The notes beneath the pieces are model-generated. The model made no database searches. It had not been told where the DNA came from and saw nothing but the letters and a program-made list of their open reading frames with translations. A DNA stretch of 64,000 nt from Cupriavidus laharis (GTDB taxonomy: Bacteria > Pseudomonadota > Gammaproteobacteria > Burkholderiales > Burkholderiaceae): contig NZ_CAJZAI010000012.1 in assembly GCF_914271435.1 (NCBI RefSeq), positions 82,096-146,095 of the forward strand, written 5' to 3'. Numbering within the stretch: the stretch's first letter is position 1; each line of letters opens with the position of its first letter. Of this stretch, positions 26,266 through 34,175 are shown in pieces. The translations under genes and the position numbers were made by a program.

Positions 26266-26589
26266 ATGCTGTCTGCCATCGACCAGAATTCCGAGATTCG
26301 TGCCGCGATTGCGGCCGCGCTTGCCCGTAGGCGGCCCGACTATGTCGACATGCCGCACGCGTGGCGAAGTTTGTGCGAAGCGGCCCACGTGGCCGGTCTA
26401 GCGGAACCCGCGCGAGCGGCGTTCCTTTCCCAAGTAACGACCCAGCGCGGGGCCGACACAGCCCTGCGCCTTCGGGAGCATGCTGCGTCCATCCGCGTCG
26501 CCGTCGTTCAGTTTCTCGAACGGAGGAGTAGCGCATCATGCAACGAGCCATTGGCTACAGCGACTTCAGCAGTCCCCGCAGTCTCATAG
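26266..26589 (+). CDS. hypothetical protein, 107 aa
   Basis: A 107-aa soluble helical protein of unknown family. An AGGAG precedes the ATG. The next gene starts 52 bp inside its 3' end in another frame, so the two are co-transcribed. Confidence 0.6.
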   Translation: MLSAIDQNSEIRAAIAAALARRRPDYVDMPHAWRSLCEAAHVAGLAEPARAAFLSQVTTQRGADTALRLREHAASIRVAVVQFLERRSSASCNEPLATATSAVPAVS

Positions 26590-27863
26590 AGGAGCGGCCC
26601 GCCAGGCCCCCGATCATTGGCAAAATTCGCCCGGGCATCAAGGTGCTCACCAAGGCGGCGAAGGCCAACCCCGAGGCGGTCAAGATCCACGACGCCATGC
26701 TGGCGCTTGGCGAGTCGTTCGAATCCATCGGCAACGAAATCGAGCGCAAAACCAAGCTTCGCAACGCGCTGGTACCCAAGAACACCGGGTGGTTCACCTG
26801 CCGCGGTTCGGACTTCACCAACCCGGCCACCGCCGAGGAGATTCTCCAGAAGTACGGGGAGGATCGCGGCGACGGGCTCAAGCTGTGGCGCTTTCCGGTG
26901 ATTTTCGCCTTCGACGACTGGCTGGCCAATATGCCCAACCAGTTAAAGGTCTGGGGCTCCCGCGGCCTGCAGTACTTTTCGGACTACGGGCCAGACGGCA
27001 AGCGATACTGCAAGATGTACGCAGCGCCGGAAGTCGATCAGCGCGCGCAACGCGCAAAGCGTCTGTTCGGCGGGCGGACCATCATCCTGCGCCAGGACAA
27101 TGCCATTCCCGACGGCGTATGTGATCCGCATCAATGTCCGCAATACCAGGATCGCAAATGCAACCTCAGCGCGAGCTTTTTCTTTGCGATTCCGGACGTC
27201 CGCGGCCTTGGACTGATCGAATTGCCCACCAACTCCATTTACGTGCTGCAGAAGGCGTATGCCGCCATGCAGACGGTGGCAATGGCACGCGGTGGACGCT
27301 TGGCCGGCATGCGGTTCTGGCTCTCGAAGAAGGCCGTCGAGATCACCCGCATCAGTGAAGATGGCCTGCCGATTCGGCAGGAGCAGATGCTCACCATGCT
27401 GGATGCGGAGATCGACCTGGGCGCGCTGCTGGATGGTGCTGACCAGCTCGCGATCGAGGGGGCAAGCCACGCGGTTGCGTTGCTGGAAGGCACTTCCGCA
27501 GCGACGGAGGATGTGCCGTTGGCGTCGACCGGAGAGTTCGCGGACGCCGTGCCAGTCGCGACGGTATCGGAGGGCACCGCAGGAGCGGTGCCCGAACCGG
27601 GCATGCCGACCATGGCTGGCGCATCCGACCCCGAGGATCGCGAGAGCATGCTGGCCGACCTTGCCGCCCGCCTCGGCATGGCAGCGGGGCAGGAGAAGAT
27701 CGACCTGCTGACCTTCGCCCGTATCGAGTATGGGCAGGGCTGGACCAAGCGGCCCAAGGACATCGACAGCCTGATCGGCGAGATGCAGACGGCGCTGGTC
27801 AACCCCATGGCCTTCCGCGAGCAAGTCCACGCCCGCGTTCGCGAGGCGACATTGCCGGTCTGA
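26538..27863 (+). CDS. recombination-directionality-factor-like protein
   Basis: A 441-aa protein. The first 220 residues follow the pattern of phage Gp3-like recombination directionality factors: IGKIRPG, then PKNTGWFTCRGSDF, KYG, and a cysteine cluster C-x4-C-x7-C (CDPHQCPQYQDRKC) near 195-210. The C-terminal half is acidic and less ordered. Homologues are also annotated as hydrolase or metal-binding proteins. Directionality factors steer serine integrases, and none is in this window, so its partner is unclear. The ATG at 26538 follows a GGAGGAG. Confidence 0.55.
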   Translation: MQRAIGYSDFSSPRSLIEERPARPPIIGKIRPGIKVLTKAAKANPEAVKIHDAMLALGESFESIGNEIERKTKLRNALVPKNTGWFTCRGSDFTNPATAEEILQKYGEDRGDGLKLWRFPVIFAFDDWLANMPNQLKVWGSRGLQYFSDYGPDGKRYCKMYAAPEVDQRAQRAKRLFGGRTIILRQDNAIPDGVCDPHQCPQYQDRKCNLSASFFFAIPDVRGLGLIELPTNSIYVLQKAYAAMQTVAMARGGRLAGMRFWLSKKAVEITRISEDGLPIRQEQMLTMLDAEIDLGALLDGADQLAIEGASHAVALLEGTSAATEDVPLASTGEFADAVPVATVSEGTAGAVPEPGMPTMAGASDPEDRESMLADLAARLGMAAGQEKIDLLTFARIEYGQGWTKRPKDIDSLIGEMQTALVNPMAFREQVHARVREATLPV

Positions 27864-27872
27864 CGGCATCGA

Positions 27873-27905
27873 GAGTGAACGACGCAAAAGCGTCGTCACT
27901 CTTTG
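27873..27905 (+). terminator. terminator-like hairpin
   Basis: GAGTGA-ACGACGC-aaaa-GCGTCGT-CACTC (27873-27901) with a short T tail lies just after the 441-aa gene. Confidence 0.6.
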
Positions 27906-27973
27906 CAATCCCCATTTCCCCTTCACCCGTGGCCACCGGCTGCGCCTTCCCCATGCCTTTGGAGAATCACATC

Positions 27974-29413
27974 ATGCTCGACGCCAATGAGAGCCTGCTG
28001 TTGGCTCACTTTTCTGACCTGCACTACTCGCCCGGCCGTCTCGCCGAGGCGGATCGCTGCTTTGGATTCGCGGTTGAACACGCGATCGCCGCCGGCAGTC
28101 GCATCGGCGTCGTCTCGGGCGACTCGACCGATCATCGTCTGGATGCCCACAGCCCGGCACTGCGTGTGCTGGCCGAACGTATCCAGCAACTGTCTGATCA
28201 CATGGCCGTCGTCATGCTCCAGGGAACCTATTCCCACGAGCCGCCCGGCACACTGGATCTGTTTCGTCTCGTTGGCGGCCGCTACCCGGTCTACATTGCC
28301 GACCGGATTCACCAGGTGGCGCTGCGCGATGGGGCGTTTGTTCCGTCCACCGGCGCGCTGTTCACGCCAGCGGAAATCGAAGAGCTCCTCGCAAGCGGGG
28401 TGCCGGAGGTGGTGTTCACCTGCGTCCCTACGGTCAACAAGGCCATGCTCGCTGCCGCAGTCGGGACAGCCGAGGCCGCGACCGCGGTGGGGGACCATCT
28501 GGCCACCTACCTGCATGCCGCCGGTACGGTGAACCGGGCCTTGCGGTCCCGGGGCATTCGCACGGTCGGTATCTCGCACGGCACCGTGAACGGCTGTCAG
28601 ACCGAGCACGGCGTGCCGATGGCCGGATTCGACCACGAGTTCACCATTGGGGCGCTGTTCGACGCGGAATGCGACGGCTTCATGCTCGGTCATATCCATC
28701 GCGCCCAGCAATGGGACCGCGAGGGCCGGCTGGTGGCGTATCCGGGCTCGATCGGACGCTTCCACTACGGCGAGATCGGTGACAAGACCTACCTGCAATG
28801 GCATGTCACGCCGGGACGCGCGACAACCATCCCAGTGGTGACGCCTGCCCGGGAGACACTGTGCATCGACTTCGATGGCCCACCCGACATGTCGGAGCTG
28901 GCCCGCGTCGCCGCGCAGGCTTCCGACAAGTTCGTGCGCATCCGTTGGGTCGTGGACGAGGAGCACCGTCAGCTAGTCGATCGCGATGCCATCGGCGTGC
29001 TGTTTGCCGGTGCTGCCGAAGTGAAGCTGGAAGGCCGCGTGCTTCCCGCCGTGCGTAGTCGCGCGGAAGGTATCAGCCGTGCCGCCAGCCTGTCGGAGAA
29101 GATCACCCGGTGGGGCGAGTTGACGCGAGTCGACACCGTCCCGCTGCTGGATCGTCTGTCAATGCTGGAGCATGCGGATCCGCAGGCCATCGCAGACCTG
29201 GTGCTGCAGCAGCTAGACGGCGCCGGCGACTCGATCGTGGTCGACGCAGCGGCCGTGCCTGACGTTCTGTTGGCTCCAACAGATGACACCGTTGCGACAG
29301 CAGAGCCGCCAGTGCCTGTCGCGCGTGCCGAGCGCTTCCTTGAGGAGGTCACGACATCGCCGCAAGCGATGGACTGGCTCTCCGATGACCTGTTCGCGGA
29401 AGTGACCGCCTAA
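27974..29413 (+). CDS. SbcD/Mre11-like metallophosphoesterase
   Basis: A 479-aa calcineurin-type phosphoesterase. Motif I is FSDLHYS, motif II VSGDSTDH, and the C-terminal metal motifs are ISHG and LGHIHRA. Motif III reads LQGTYSHE where SbcD has GNHDS, so the Asn is replaced. The last 100 residues are an extension. It is encoded just before an SbcC-like ATPase with one small gene between, and probably forms a nuclease-ATPase complex acting on DNA ends. The GGAG and ATG at 27974 set the start. Confidence 0.72.
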   Translation: MLDANESLLLAHFSDLHYSPGRLAEADRCFGFAVEHAIAAGSRIGVVSGDSTDHRLDAHSPALRVLAERIQQLSDHMAVVMLQGTYSHEPPGTLDLFRLVGGRYPVYIADRIHQVALRDGAFVPSTGALFTPAEIEELLASGVPEVVFTCVPTVNKAMLAAAVGTAEAATAVGDHLATYLHAAGTVNRALRSRGIRTVGISHGTVNGCQTEHGVPMAGFDHEFTIGALFDAECDGFMLGHIHRAQQWDREGRLVAYPGSIGRFHYGEIGDKTYLQWHVTPGRATTIPVVTPARETLCIDFDGPPDMSELARVAAQASDKFVRIRWVVDEEHRQLVDRDAIGVLFAGAAEVKLEGRVLPAVRSRAEGISRAASLSEKITRWGELTRVDTVPLLDRLSMLEHADPQAIADLVLQQLDGAGDSIVVDAAAVPDVLLAPTDDTVATAEPPVPVARAERFLEEVTTSPQAMDWLSDDLFAEVTA

Positions 29414-29480
29414 CCCTTGAGCCTGGCCGCAAGCCATGTTCCGACAGCCCTGTGGCGGCTGTCGAAACAAGGTTTACCCC

Positions 29481-29575
29481 GCGTCGTACGGACGCATCGA
29501 CCGTAGTTTCATCCCTTTGACCCCTGACGGGTGCTTCCCGTCCGGGACAGCACTCCGTCTTATCTGGAGTGCATC
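29481..29575 (+). promoter_or_regulatory. structured leader (motif copy 7)
   Basis: GCGTC-GTACG-GACGC at 29481-29495, ATCGACC, then hairpin GACGGG-tgctt-CCCGTC (29526-29542). A perfect 7-bp stem GCACTCC (29550-29556) with GGAGTGC (29566-29572) holds the GGAG ribosome site of the next gene. Confidence 0.65.
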
Positions 29576-30094
29576 ATGATGTTTTACCCTGCGGGCCCCG
29601 ACTGGGCCCAAACCTTTGAAACCACCATCGCCGCATCCGATCTGGCCGCGCGCCTGGGAGACGCACACGGCTTTACCCGCAGTACCTTGTTCCAGCCGTT
29701 TGGGGCAGGGCGGGGCGCGGTGATTGCCCAGCGCGACCATCTTCTGGTCCTCGCGGTGCACGCCGCCGACGGCCAGCACTGGTACGAGGTCACCCCCTCG
29801 CTCGAAATGCAGAACCTTCTCTGGTCGTTCTCCAACGGCTACGCCAGCCAGTGGAGCGCACTGGAGTTGAAAGCGCTCTGCGGGTGCACGGCGTGGCCCG
29901 AAGTGATTGCGCTGGCCCGCCAGCAGTTTGCGGCCGCTGTGCGCTCCCTGGAGCGTGCGCTGGCCGGACTGCCCGAACAGGACACCCCAGCCGCAGCCCC
30001 TGACATGCCGTTCTACGACGGCGACGTGATGGAGCTGCCGTCCGACTACCTGTCGTCCATGACTGGTGCGGAGGTGTCCGAATGCGTCCACTGA
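29576..30094 (+). CDS. hypothetical protein, 172 aa
   Basis: A 172-aa soluble protein of unknown family placed between the SbcD-like and SbcC-like genes, overlapping the latter by 13 bp. Co-translation with the ATPase suggests a subunit or regulator of that complex. Confidence 0.6.
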   Translation: MMFYPAGPDWAQTFETTIAASDLAARLGDAHGFTRSTLFQPFGAGRGAVIAQRDHLLVLAVHAADGQHWYEVTPSLEMQNLLWSFSNGYASQWSALELKALCGCTAWPEVIALARQQFAAAVRSLERALAGLPEQDTPAAAPDMPFYDGDVMELPSDYLSSMTGAEVSECVH

Positions 30095-32406
30095 AACTCA
30101 CCCTCTCGGGTTTTCATGGCGTGCGCGACGGGATGCGCCGTGACAGCGTGACGCTGGACTTGACTCACTTGCCAACCGGCCTGATAGCGCTGGTCGGCCC
30201 CAATGGGGCCGGCAAGACGACGCTGATGGACAACCTGCACCCCTACCCGATCATGCCGAGCCACGCCTCGAAAATGACCGCGGATGGCTTCTCCTACTGG
30301 GATCACCTCTGTGGCACCCGTGGCGAGAAGGATCTGGAGTGGGAGCACGCCGGCAAGCTGTACCGTTCGGCGTTCGCTTTCCGGAACCCGGGCAAGAGCC
30401 GCAAGGCCGAGTACTACCTGTTTGAGAAGGGCGCCGCCGGAGACTGGGTGCCGCTGCAGTTGCCGGACGGCACGCTGTCGGATGGCAAGGCCGATACCTA
30501 CAACCGCTGCATCGAGGCGGTGTTGGGGTCGCCCGAAGCGTTCTTCACCAGTGTGTTTTCTGCCCAGAACCGTCGCCCAATCGCCAGCTACCAGGCCAGC
30601 GAGATCAAGCGCCTGCTGGCTGAGCTGCTTGGGATCGATCACCTGCGCGACCTGTCGGCGAAGGCCGGCGACGTGGCGAAGGTGCTGGGGCGCAGTCTGG
30701 ACACCCTCCAGCGCGAGTTGGTGGGGCTGTCCACCCAGCGTGAGCGGGCCGGGCAGCTGGGCCGGGAGATCGGCCAGACCGACGAGGCATTGACGGCGGC
30801 GCGGCGCGAGCGCGATGCGGAAACAGCCAACGGCGCAAAGCTCCTGCAGGAGCGCGCGACGCTGGCTGCCAGGCAGAGCGCGAGCGCGGCGACCGAAGCG
30901 CGTCTGCGCGAACTCAGGCAACGGGAGACCGAACTGGGGGCACGCCGGCGGCAGTTGGAGTCCGACCACCGGGCGACAGCCACTCGTGCCGCAACGCGGC
31001 GCCGGGAGCTCGAGCAGCTGGTGGCCAGCCGCAAGCTGACCCTGGCCGAAGGGCCGGCGATCCTCGCGGCCGCCGAGCAGCGCGATGCCTTGCAGATGGC
31101 CATTGGCCGGAAGCAAGGTGAGTTGGGCGCGTTGCAGCAGGCAGTGAACCAGTTGGAAGCGCAGCGGACGCAGCATGCCGCGCTTTCCACCGAGTTGCAG
31201 GGGCTTGAAGCTCGCGGCAAGTCGGCGGCGCAGTTTGCTTGCTCGCTGAAGGCGCAGGCCGATGTGATCGACACGGTGCCATGCCGGACCGATCCGATGC
31301 ACAACACCTGCCCGTTGCTGGCGCAGGCGCGCGAAGCCCAAGGCAAGCTGGCCGAACAGGTCATCACGGTGCGGGATTTGCGGGCCAGCTACCAAGCCAA
31401 GCAGTTGGCGATGAAGCCGCTGGCCGAAGCGCTGGCTGCACTGCCCGGCCAGCGTACGGCATTGACTGCCCTGCAGGCGGAGTTGGCACGGAACCAGCAG
31501 GAGTTGCAGCGCCTGACCGCGCTGGCGGCCCGCAAGCCGATGCTGGACGTCGCCCGTGAGGGCCTGGCGCAGGCTGAGCGGGATCTGACGGCACTCGGTG
31601 AGGAGGAGGCGGCTGCCGCGGCAATTTTCGCGCGGGAAGTGGCCGACGCCGACGCGCAGGTGGCGACCGTGCAGCGCGAGTTGTCCGGGCTGGCCACCGA
31701 AGACGTTTCTGGCATGCTGGCCGCGCTGGACCTTCGTATCCGCCAGAGCCGGGAGGCCGTGGTGGCGCTTGATGGGCGAATTGAAGTCTTGATTCGCCAG
31801 CAGGCCACCTTGTCGACTGAACTCGAACGGGTCACCGCCATGGTTGCCGGCTTGCCCGCGGTTCAGGGAAAGGCCGATCGGCTCTCTGACGAGATCGCGC
31901 AGTGGAAGCTGCTCGCCAAGGGATTGGGCAACGACGGCGTCATCGCGTTGTCCATCGATGACGCGGGCCCGGCCCTCACAAGCATCGTCAACGACCTGCT
32001 GCTCGCTTGTTACGGACCGCGATTCACCATCGCGATTCAGACGCAGACGACGCTGGCCAATGGAGAGAAGCGTGAAGGGTTCGAGATCGCCGTCAACGAC
32101 GGGGAGAACGATTCCACGAAGGACTTCTCGGTGATGTCAGGCGGACAGAAGATCTGGATCAACGAGTGCCTGACCCGCGGGATTGCGCTCTACCGGGCGC
32201 AGGATACCGGACAGGCCTTCCAGACGCTGTTCACCGACGAAGCGGATGGCCCGTTGGACCCCGAGCGCAAGCGAGCCTTCATGCGAATGAAGCGCGAAGT
32301 GCTGCGCCAGGGCGGGTACGAGCGGGAGTTTTTTATCACTCATACGCCAGACTTGGTTGACGAAGCCGATGCGGTCATTGACGTGGTTGCCTTGGCCGCC
32401 CAGTAG
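30082..32406 (+). CDS. SbcC/Rad50-like ATPase
   Basis: A 774-aa SMC-like ATPase. Walker A GPNGAGKTT is at 39-47. Two coiled-coil arms of about 200 residues each flank a short centre with PCRTDPMHNTCPLL, which has two cysteines but not the CxxC hook of Rad50. The C-terminal head has the signature MSGGQKIWINE and Walker B TLFTDEADGPLDPE. It probably works with the metallophosphoesterase upstream in DNA-end processing. Confidence 0.8.
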   Translation: MRPLKLTLSGFHGVRDGMRRDSVTLDLTHLPTGLIALVGPNGAGKTTLMDNLHPYPIMPSHASKMTADGFSYWDHLCGTRGEKDLEWEHAGKLYRSAFAFRNPGKSRKAEYYLFEKGAAGDWVPLQLPDGTLSDGKADTYNRCIEAVLGSPEAFFTSVFSAQNRRPIASYQASEIKRLLAELLGIDHLRDLSAKAGDVAKVLGRSLDTLQRELVGLSTQRERAGQLGREIGQTDEALTAARRERDAETANGAKLLQERATLAARQSASAATEARLRELRQRETELGARRRQLESDHRATATRAATRRRELEQLVASRKLTLAEGPAILAAAEQRDALQMAIGRKQGELGALQQAVNQLEAQRTQHAALSTELQGLEARGKSAAQFACSLKAQADVIDTVPCRTDPMHNTCPLLAQAREAQGKLAEQVITVRDLRASYQAKQLAMKPLAEALAALPGQRTALTALQAELARNQQELQRLTALAARKPMLDVAREGLAQAERDLTALGEEEAAAAAIFAREVADADAQVATVQRELSGLATEDVSGMLAALDLRIRQSREAVVALDGRIEVLIRQQATLSTELERVTAMVAGLPAVQGKADRLSDEIAQWKLLAKGLGNDGVIALSIDDAGPALTSIVNDLLLACYGPRFTIAIQTQTTLANGEKREGFEIAVNDGENDSTKDFSVMSGGQKIWINECLTRGIALYRAQDTGQAFQTLFTDEADGPLDPERKRAFMRMKREVLRQGGYEREFFITHTPDLVDEADAVIDVVALAAQ

Positions 32407-32431
32407 TTCGAACACCAACCCCTTTATCGCC

Positions 32432-32468
32432 ATGCCCGTTGTCCCGAAAGGGGCACGGGCATTTTTCT
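32432..32468 (+). terminator. terminator after the SbcC-like gene
   Basis: ATGCCCGT and ACGGGCAT stems with an inner TCCC/GGG pairing, followed by TTTTTCTTTT. Confidence 0.65.
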
Positions 32469-32487
32469 TTTGAATGAGGAATCAGTG

Positions 32488-32997
32488 ATGGAAAGCAATA
32501 ATGATCAGCGCACGGTCTTGACCGAAGAGCAGGACGGGGCGGTCGCCCAGTCGATCGAGCTAGGCAAGCGGCAGATACAGCAGGAAATCGCCACCGGCCG
32601 GATTCCGCCGACGGTAACGGACTTCGCCAGGCTGCACGATTTCGTGGATGCCAATGAGTTCGGGGGACTGTGTGAGGACGAAGGCGAGTGGAACCGCCTG
32701 TTCCCACGCACCAGTGCTGCAGAGGAAGATGCCTTTTGCGAGGCGGCCAACCGCGTGCAAGAGGCGCTGGGAAAGTGGTTGGCCGCCAGTGTTGAGCGTA
32801 ACGCGTTGTTGGTCGAGAAGCTGGTCGAGGACGCACTGAACGCGGCGTGCCTCTCCGTGCAGGACGGTCTCAAAGTGAGCGCCGGCGACGTAGCGGGCGT
32901 GTTCTTCTCCGGATCGCAAAAGGAGGCTTTCCAAGCGATGTTTGCGCGCTACGTGCTTTGCGAAATCTCCTGGATGGCTGAGGAAGAAGGGGATTGA
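32488..32997 (+). CDS. hypothetical protein, 169 aa
   Basis: A 169-aa acidic helical protein of unknown family. The start at 32488 follows GAGGAATC; a TTG at 32470 in the same frame is possible. Confidence 0.55.
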   Translation: MESNNDQRTVLTEEQDGAVAQSIELGKRQIQQEIATGRIPPTVTDFARLHDFVDANEFGGLCEDEGEWNRLFPRTSAAEEDAFCEAANRVQEALGKWLAASVERNALLVEKLVEDALNAACLSVQDGLKVSAGDVAGVFFSGSQKEAFQAMFARYVLCEISWMAEEEGD

Positions 32998-33019
32998 CCC
33001 GGTTTCAATCGCTTCGTGC

Positions 33020-33149
33020 GTGTTGTAGAATCGTTGCACTTCTCGCGTCTCTGACGCATCGACCTTGCTGGTTCGCCAGCACAGCTTTTTCTTTTCCCAT
33101 AGGGGCTTTGTCCCTATGGGCAAGGCTCCGTCTTCCTAGGAGTCTTGCC
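33020..33149 (+). promoter_or_regulatory. promoter and structured leader (motif copy 8)
   Basis: TTCAAT, a 16-bp spacer and TAGAAT precede the best copy of the motif. It reads GCGTC-TCT-GACGC (33045-33057), ATCGACC, hairpin GCTGG-ttcg-CCAGC (33067-33080), ACAGCTTTTT. A perfect 9-bp hairpin CCCATAGGG/CCCTATGGG (33096-33120) follows. A stem CAAG-CTCC (33121-33129) with GGAG-CTTG (33139-33147) then hides the ribosome site two bases before the ATG. Confidence 0.7.
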
Positions 33150-33380
33150 ATGCTGATTCAATCTCGCACGTCCGGCGCAGTGGTTCTTGCAATCGTTGCG
33201 GTGCTGTTCGTCGCGCTTTACTTCATCGTCACCGCACCCGGTGATGTCCTTCCCCAATCGCAACTCTTTGGTTGCGGCTTGGCGATTGTCTTGATCGGCA
33301 TCCTTGGGGTCACGGCACGCGTGCGCAGTCTGCGCAAGATCCGGAACCTCATGAAGCTTGTCCGCGCCGGCTGGCAGTAA
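33150..33380 (+). CDS. small two-helix membrane protein
   Basis: A 76-aa protein with two hydrophobic helices (about 10-30 and 40-58) and basic ends, probably in the inner membrane. Function unknown. The start at 33150 fits the leader stem; the longer frame from 32994 would translate the hairpins. Confidence 0.6.
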   Translation: MLIQSRTSGAVVLAIVAVLFVALYFIVTAPGDVLPQSQLFGCGLAIVLIGILGVTARVRSLRKIRNLMKLVRAGWQ

Positions 33381-33400
33381 GCCCGCCCATCCCATTCATC

Positions 33401-33425
33401 GCCCTCTTCGGAGGGCATTTTTTTT
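33401..33425 (+). terminator. intrinsic terminator
   Basis: GCCCTC-ttcg-GAGGGC followed by an A and eight T. Confidence 0.85.
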
Positions 33426-33627
33426 GTTCTTTGGAGTAGCTCAAGGTGCCTGATGGTGATGCTCGCCATCGATGAGCATCCTTTGATGGTAGGAAGCGCC
33501 CGCGCAAGCAGTTGGACTCTGGCGTCCGCGCCGTGGCGACATTCACAGCAGCTTGATGCTGCTTCTCTCTCAAATCGCCTGCAGGTTCTGGCTTGCAAGC
33601 CTCAGTACTTCAATGATGGAAAAAATC

Positions 33628-33891
33628 ATGATTCCGGCCGATAAGGCCGCCAAGCTGTTGCCCCGTGGCAAGAAGGTGCACACGTTCTTCAAAGTCTTCG
33701 GCTGGATGGGGGCCGACGTCGATCGGGACAAGGTGCTGGCTGCATTCGAGTCGGCCAAGGAGGTCGAGATCTCGGCCGACGCGGCAGGCTTCAACCATCA
33801 CCTTGCCGTGGTGATGGACGGCATGCGCACCTACATCGACACCAACCAGACCGCGCTCCGCAACCTGCATCCGCAGCTGGCTGGTGCATGA
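33628..33891 (+). CDS. hypothetical protein, 87 aa
   Basis: An 87-aa soluble protein of unknown family. The ATG at 33628 has a GGA at the right distance; ATGs at 33613 and 33616 are alternatives. It is 12 bp from the next small gene. Confidence 0.5.
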   Translation: MIPADKAAKLLPRGKKVHTFFKVFGWMGADVDRDKVLAAFESAKEVEISADAAGFNHHLAVVMDGMRTYIDTNQTALRNLHPQLAGA

Positions 33892-33903
33892 GGGGAGCGA
33901 TCG

Positions 33904-34104
33904 ATGGACCTCATCGTCAGCGTTTGCCTGAATGCCCCGGCATTCCACGGCTCTGCCGGACCCGCAGAGGCGGCCCGCCGGCTTCGCCAGTTGGCCAGTG
34001 AAATCGAAACCAACGTGCCGGATTTCTCGGCTTGCCCGGAAGGGCATCGAATTGCCGGCTCCCCGGAGGACTGCAGCTGTATTGCATACGTCGCGGACCT
34101 GTAG
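33904..34104 (+). CDS. hypothetical protein, 66 aa
   Basis: A 66-aa protein with three cysteines near the C-terminus (ACPEGH, CSC). A strong AGGGGAG precedes the ATG. Function unknown. Confidence 0.5.
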   Translation: MDLIVSVCLNAPAFHGSAGPAEAARRLRQLASEIETNVPDFSACPEGHRIAGSPEDCSCIAYVADL

Positions 34105-34123
34105 AAAACCATTCTTCCAATCC

Positions 34124-34175
34124 ACCCATGGGGGCACGCCCCTATGGGGGTGCCCTGTCCAAATGAAGGGGCACC
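34124..34175 (+). promoter_or_regulatory. ribosome-site-occluding leader of the DndC-like gene
   Basis: A CCCAT-GGGG/CCCC-ATGGG hairpin (34125-34148) is followed by a perfect 7-bp stem GGTGCCC (34149-34155) with GGGCACC (34169-34175). The ribosome site lies in the 3' arm, directly before the ATG. Confidence 0.6.

Noticed and set aside
30046..31395. 449-aa minus-strand open frame opposite the SbcC-like gene
   Set aside because: Antisense of the Walker A head and coiled coil; no start signal.
8821..33090. GCGTC/GACGC repeats as a CRISPR array or ParB site cluster
   Set aside because: Copies are kilobases apart, lie before individual genes, always have the same orientation and carry asymmetric ATCGA plus a covarying second hairpin; a DNA-binding role is not excluded but an RNA fits better.
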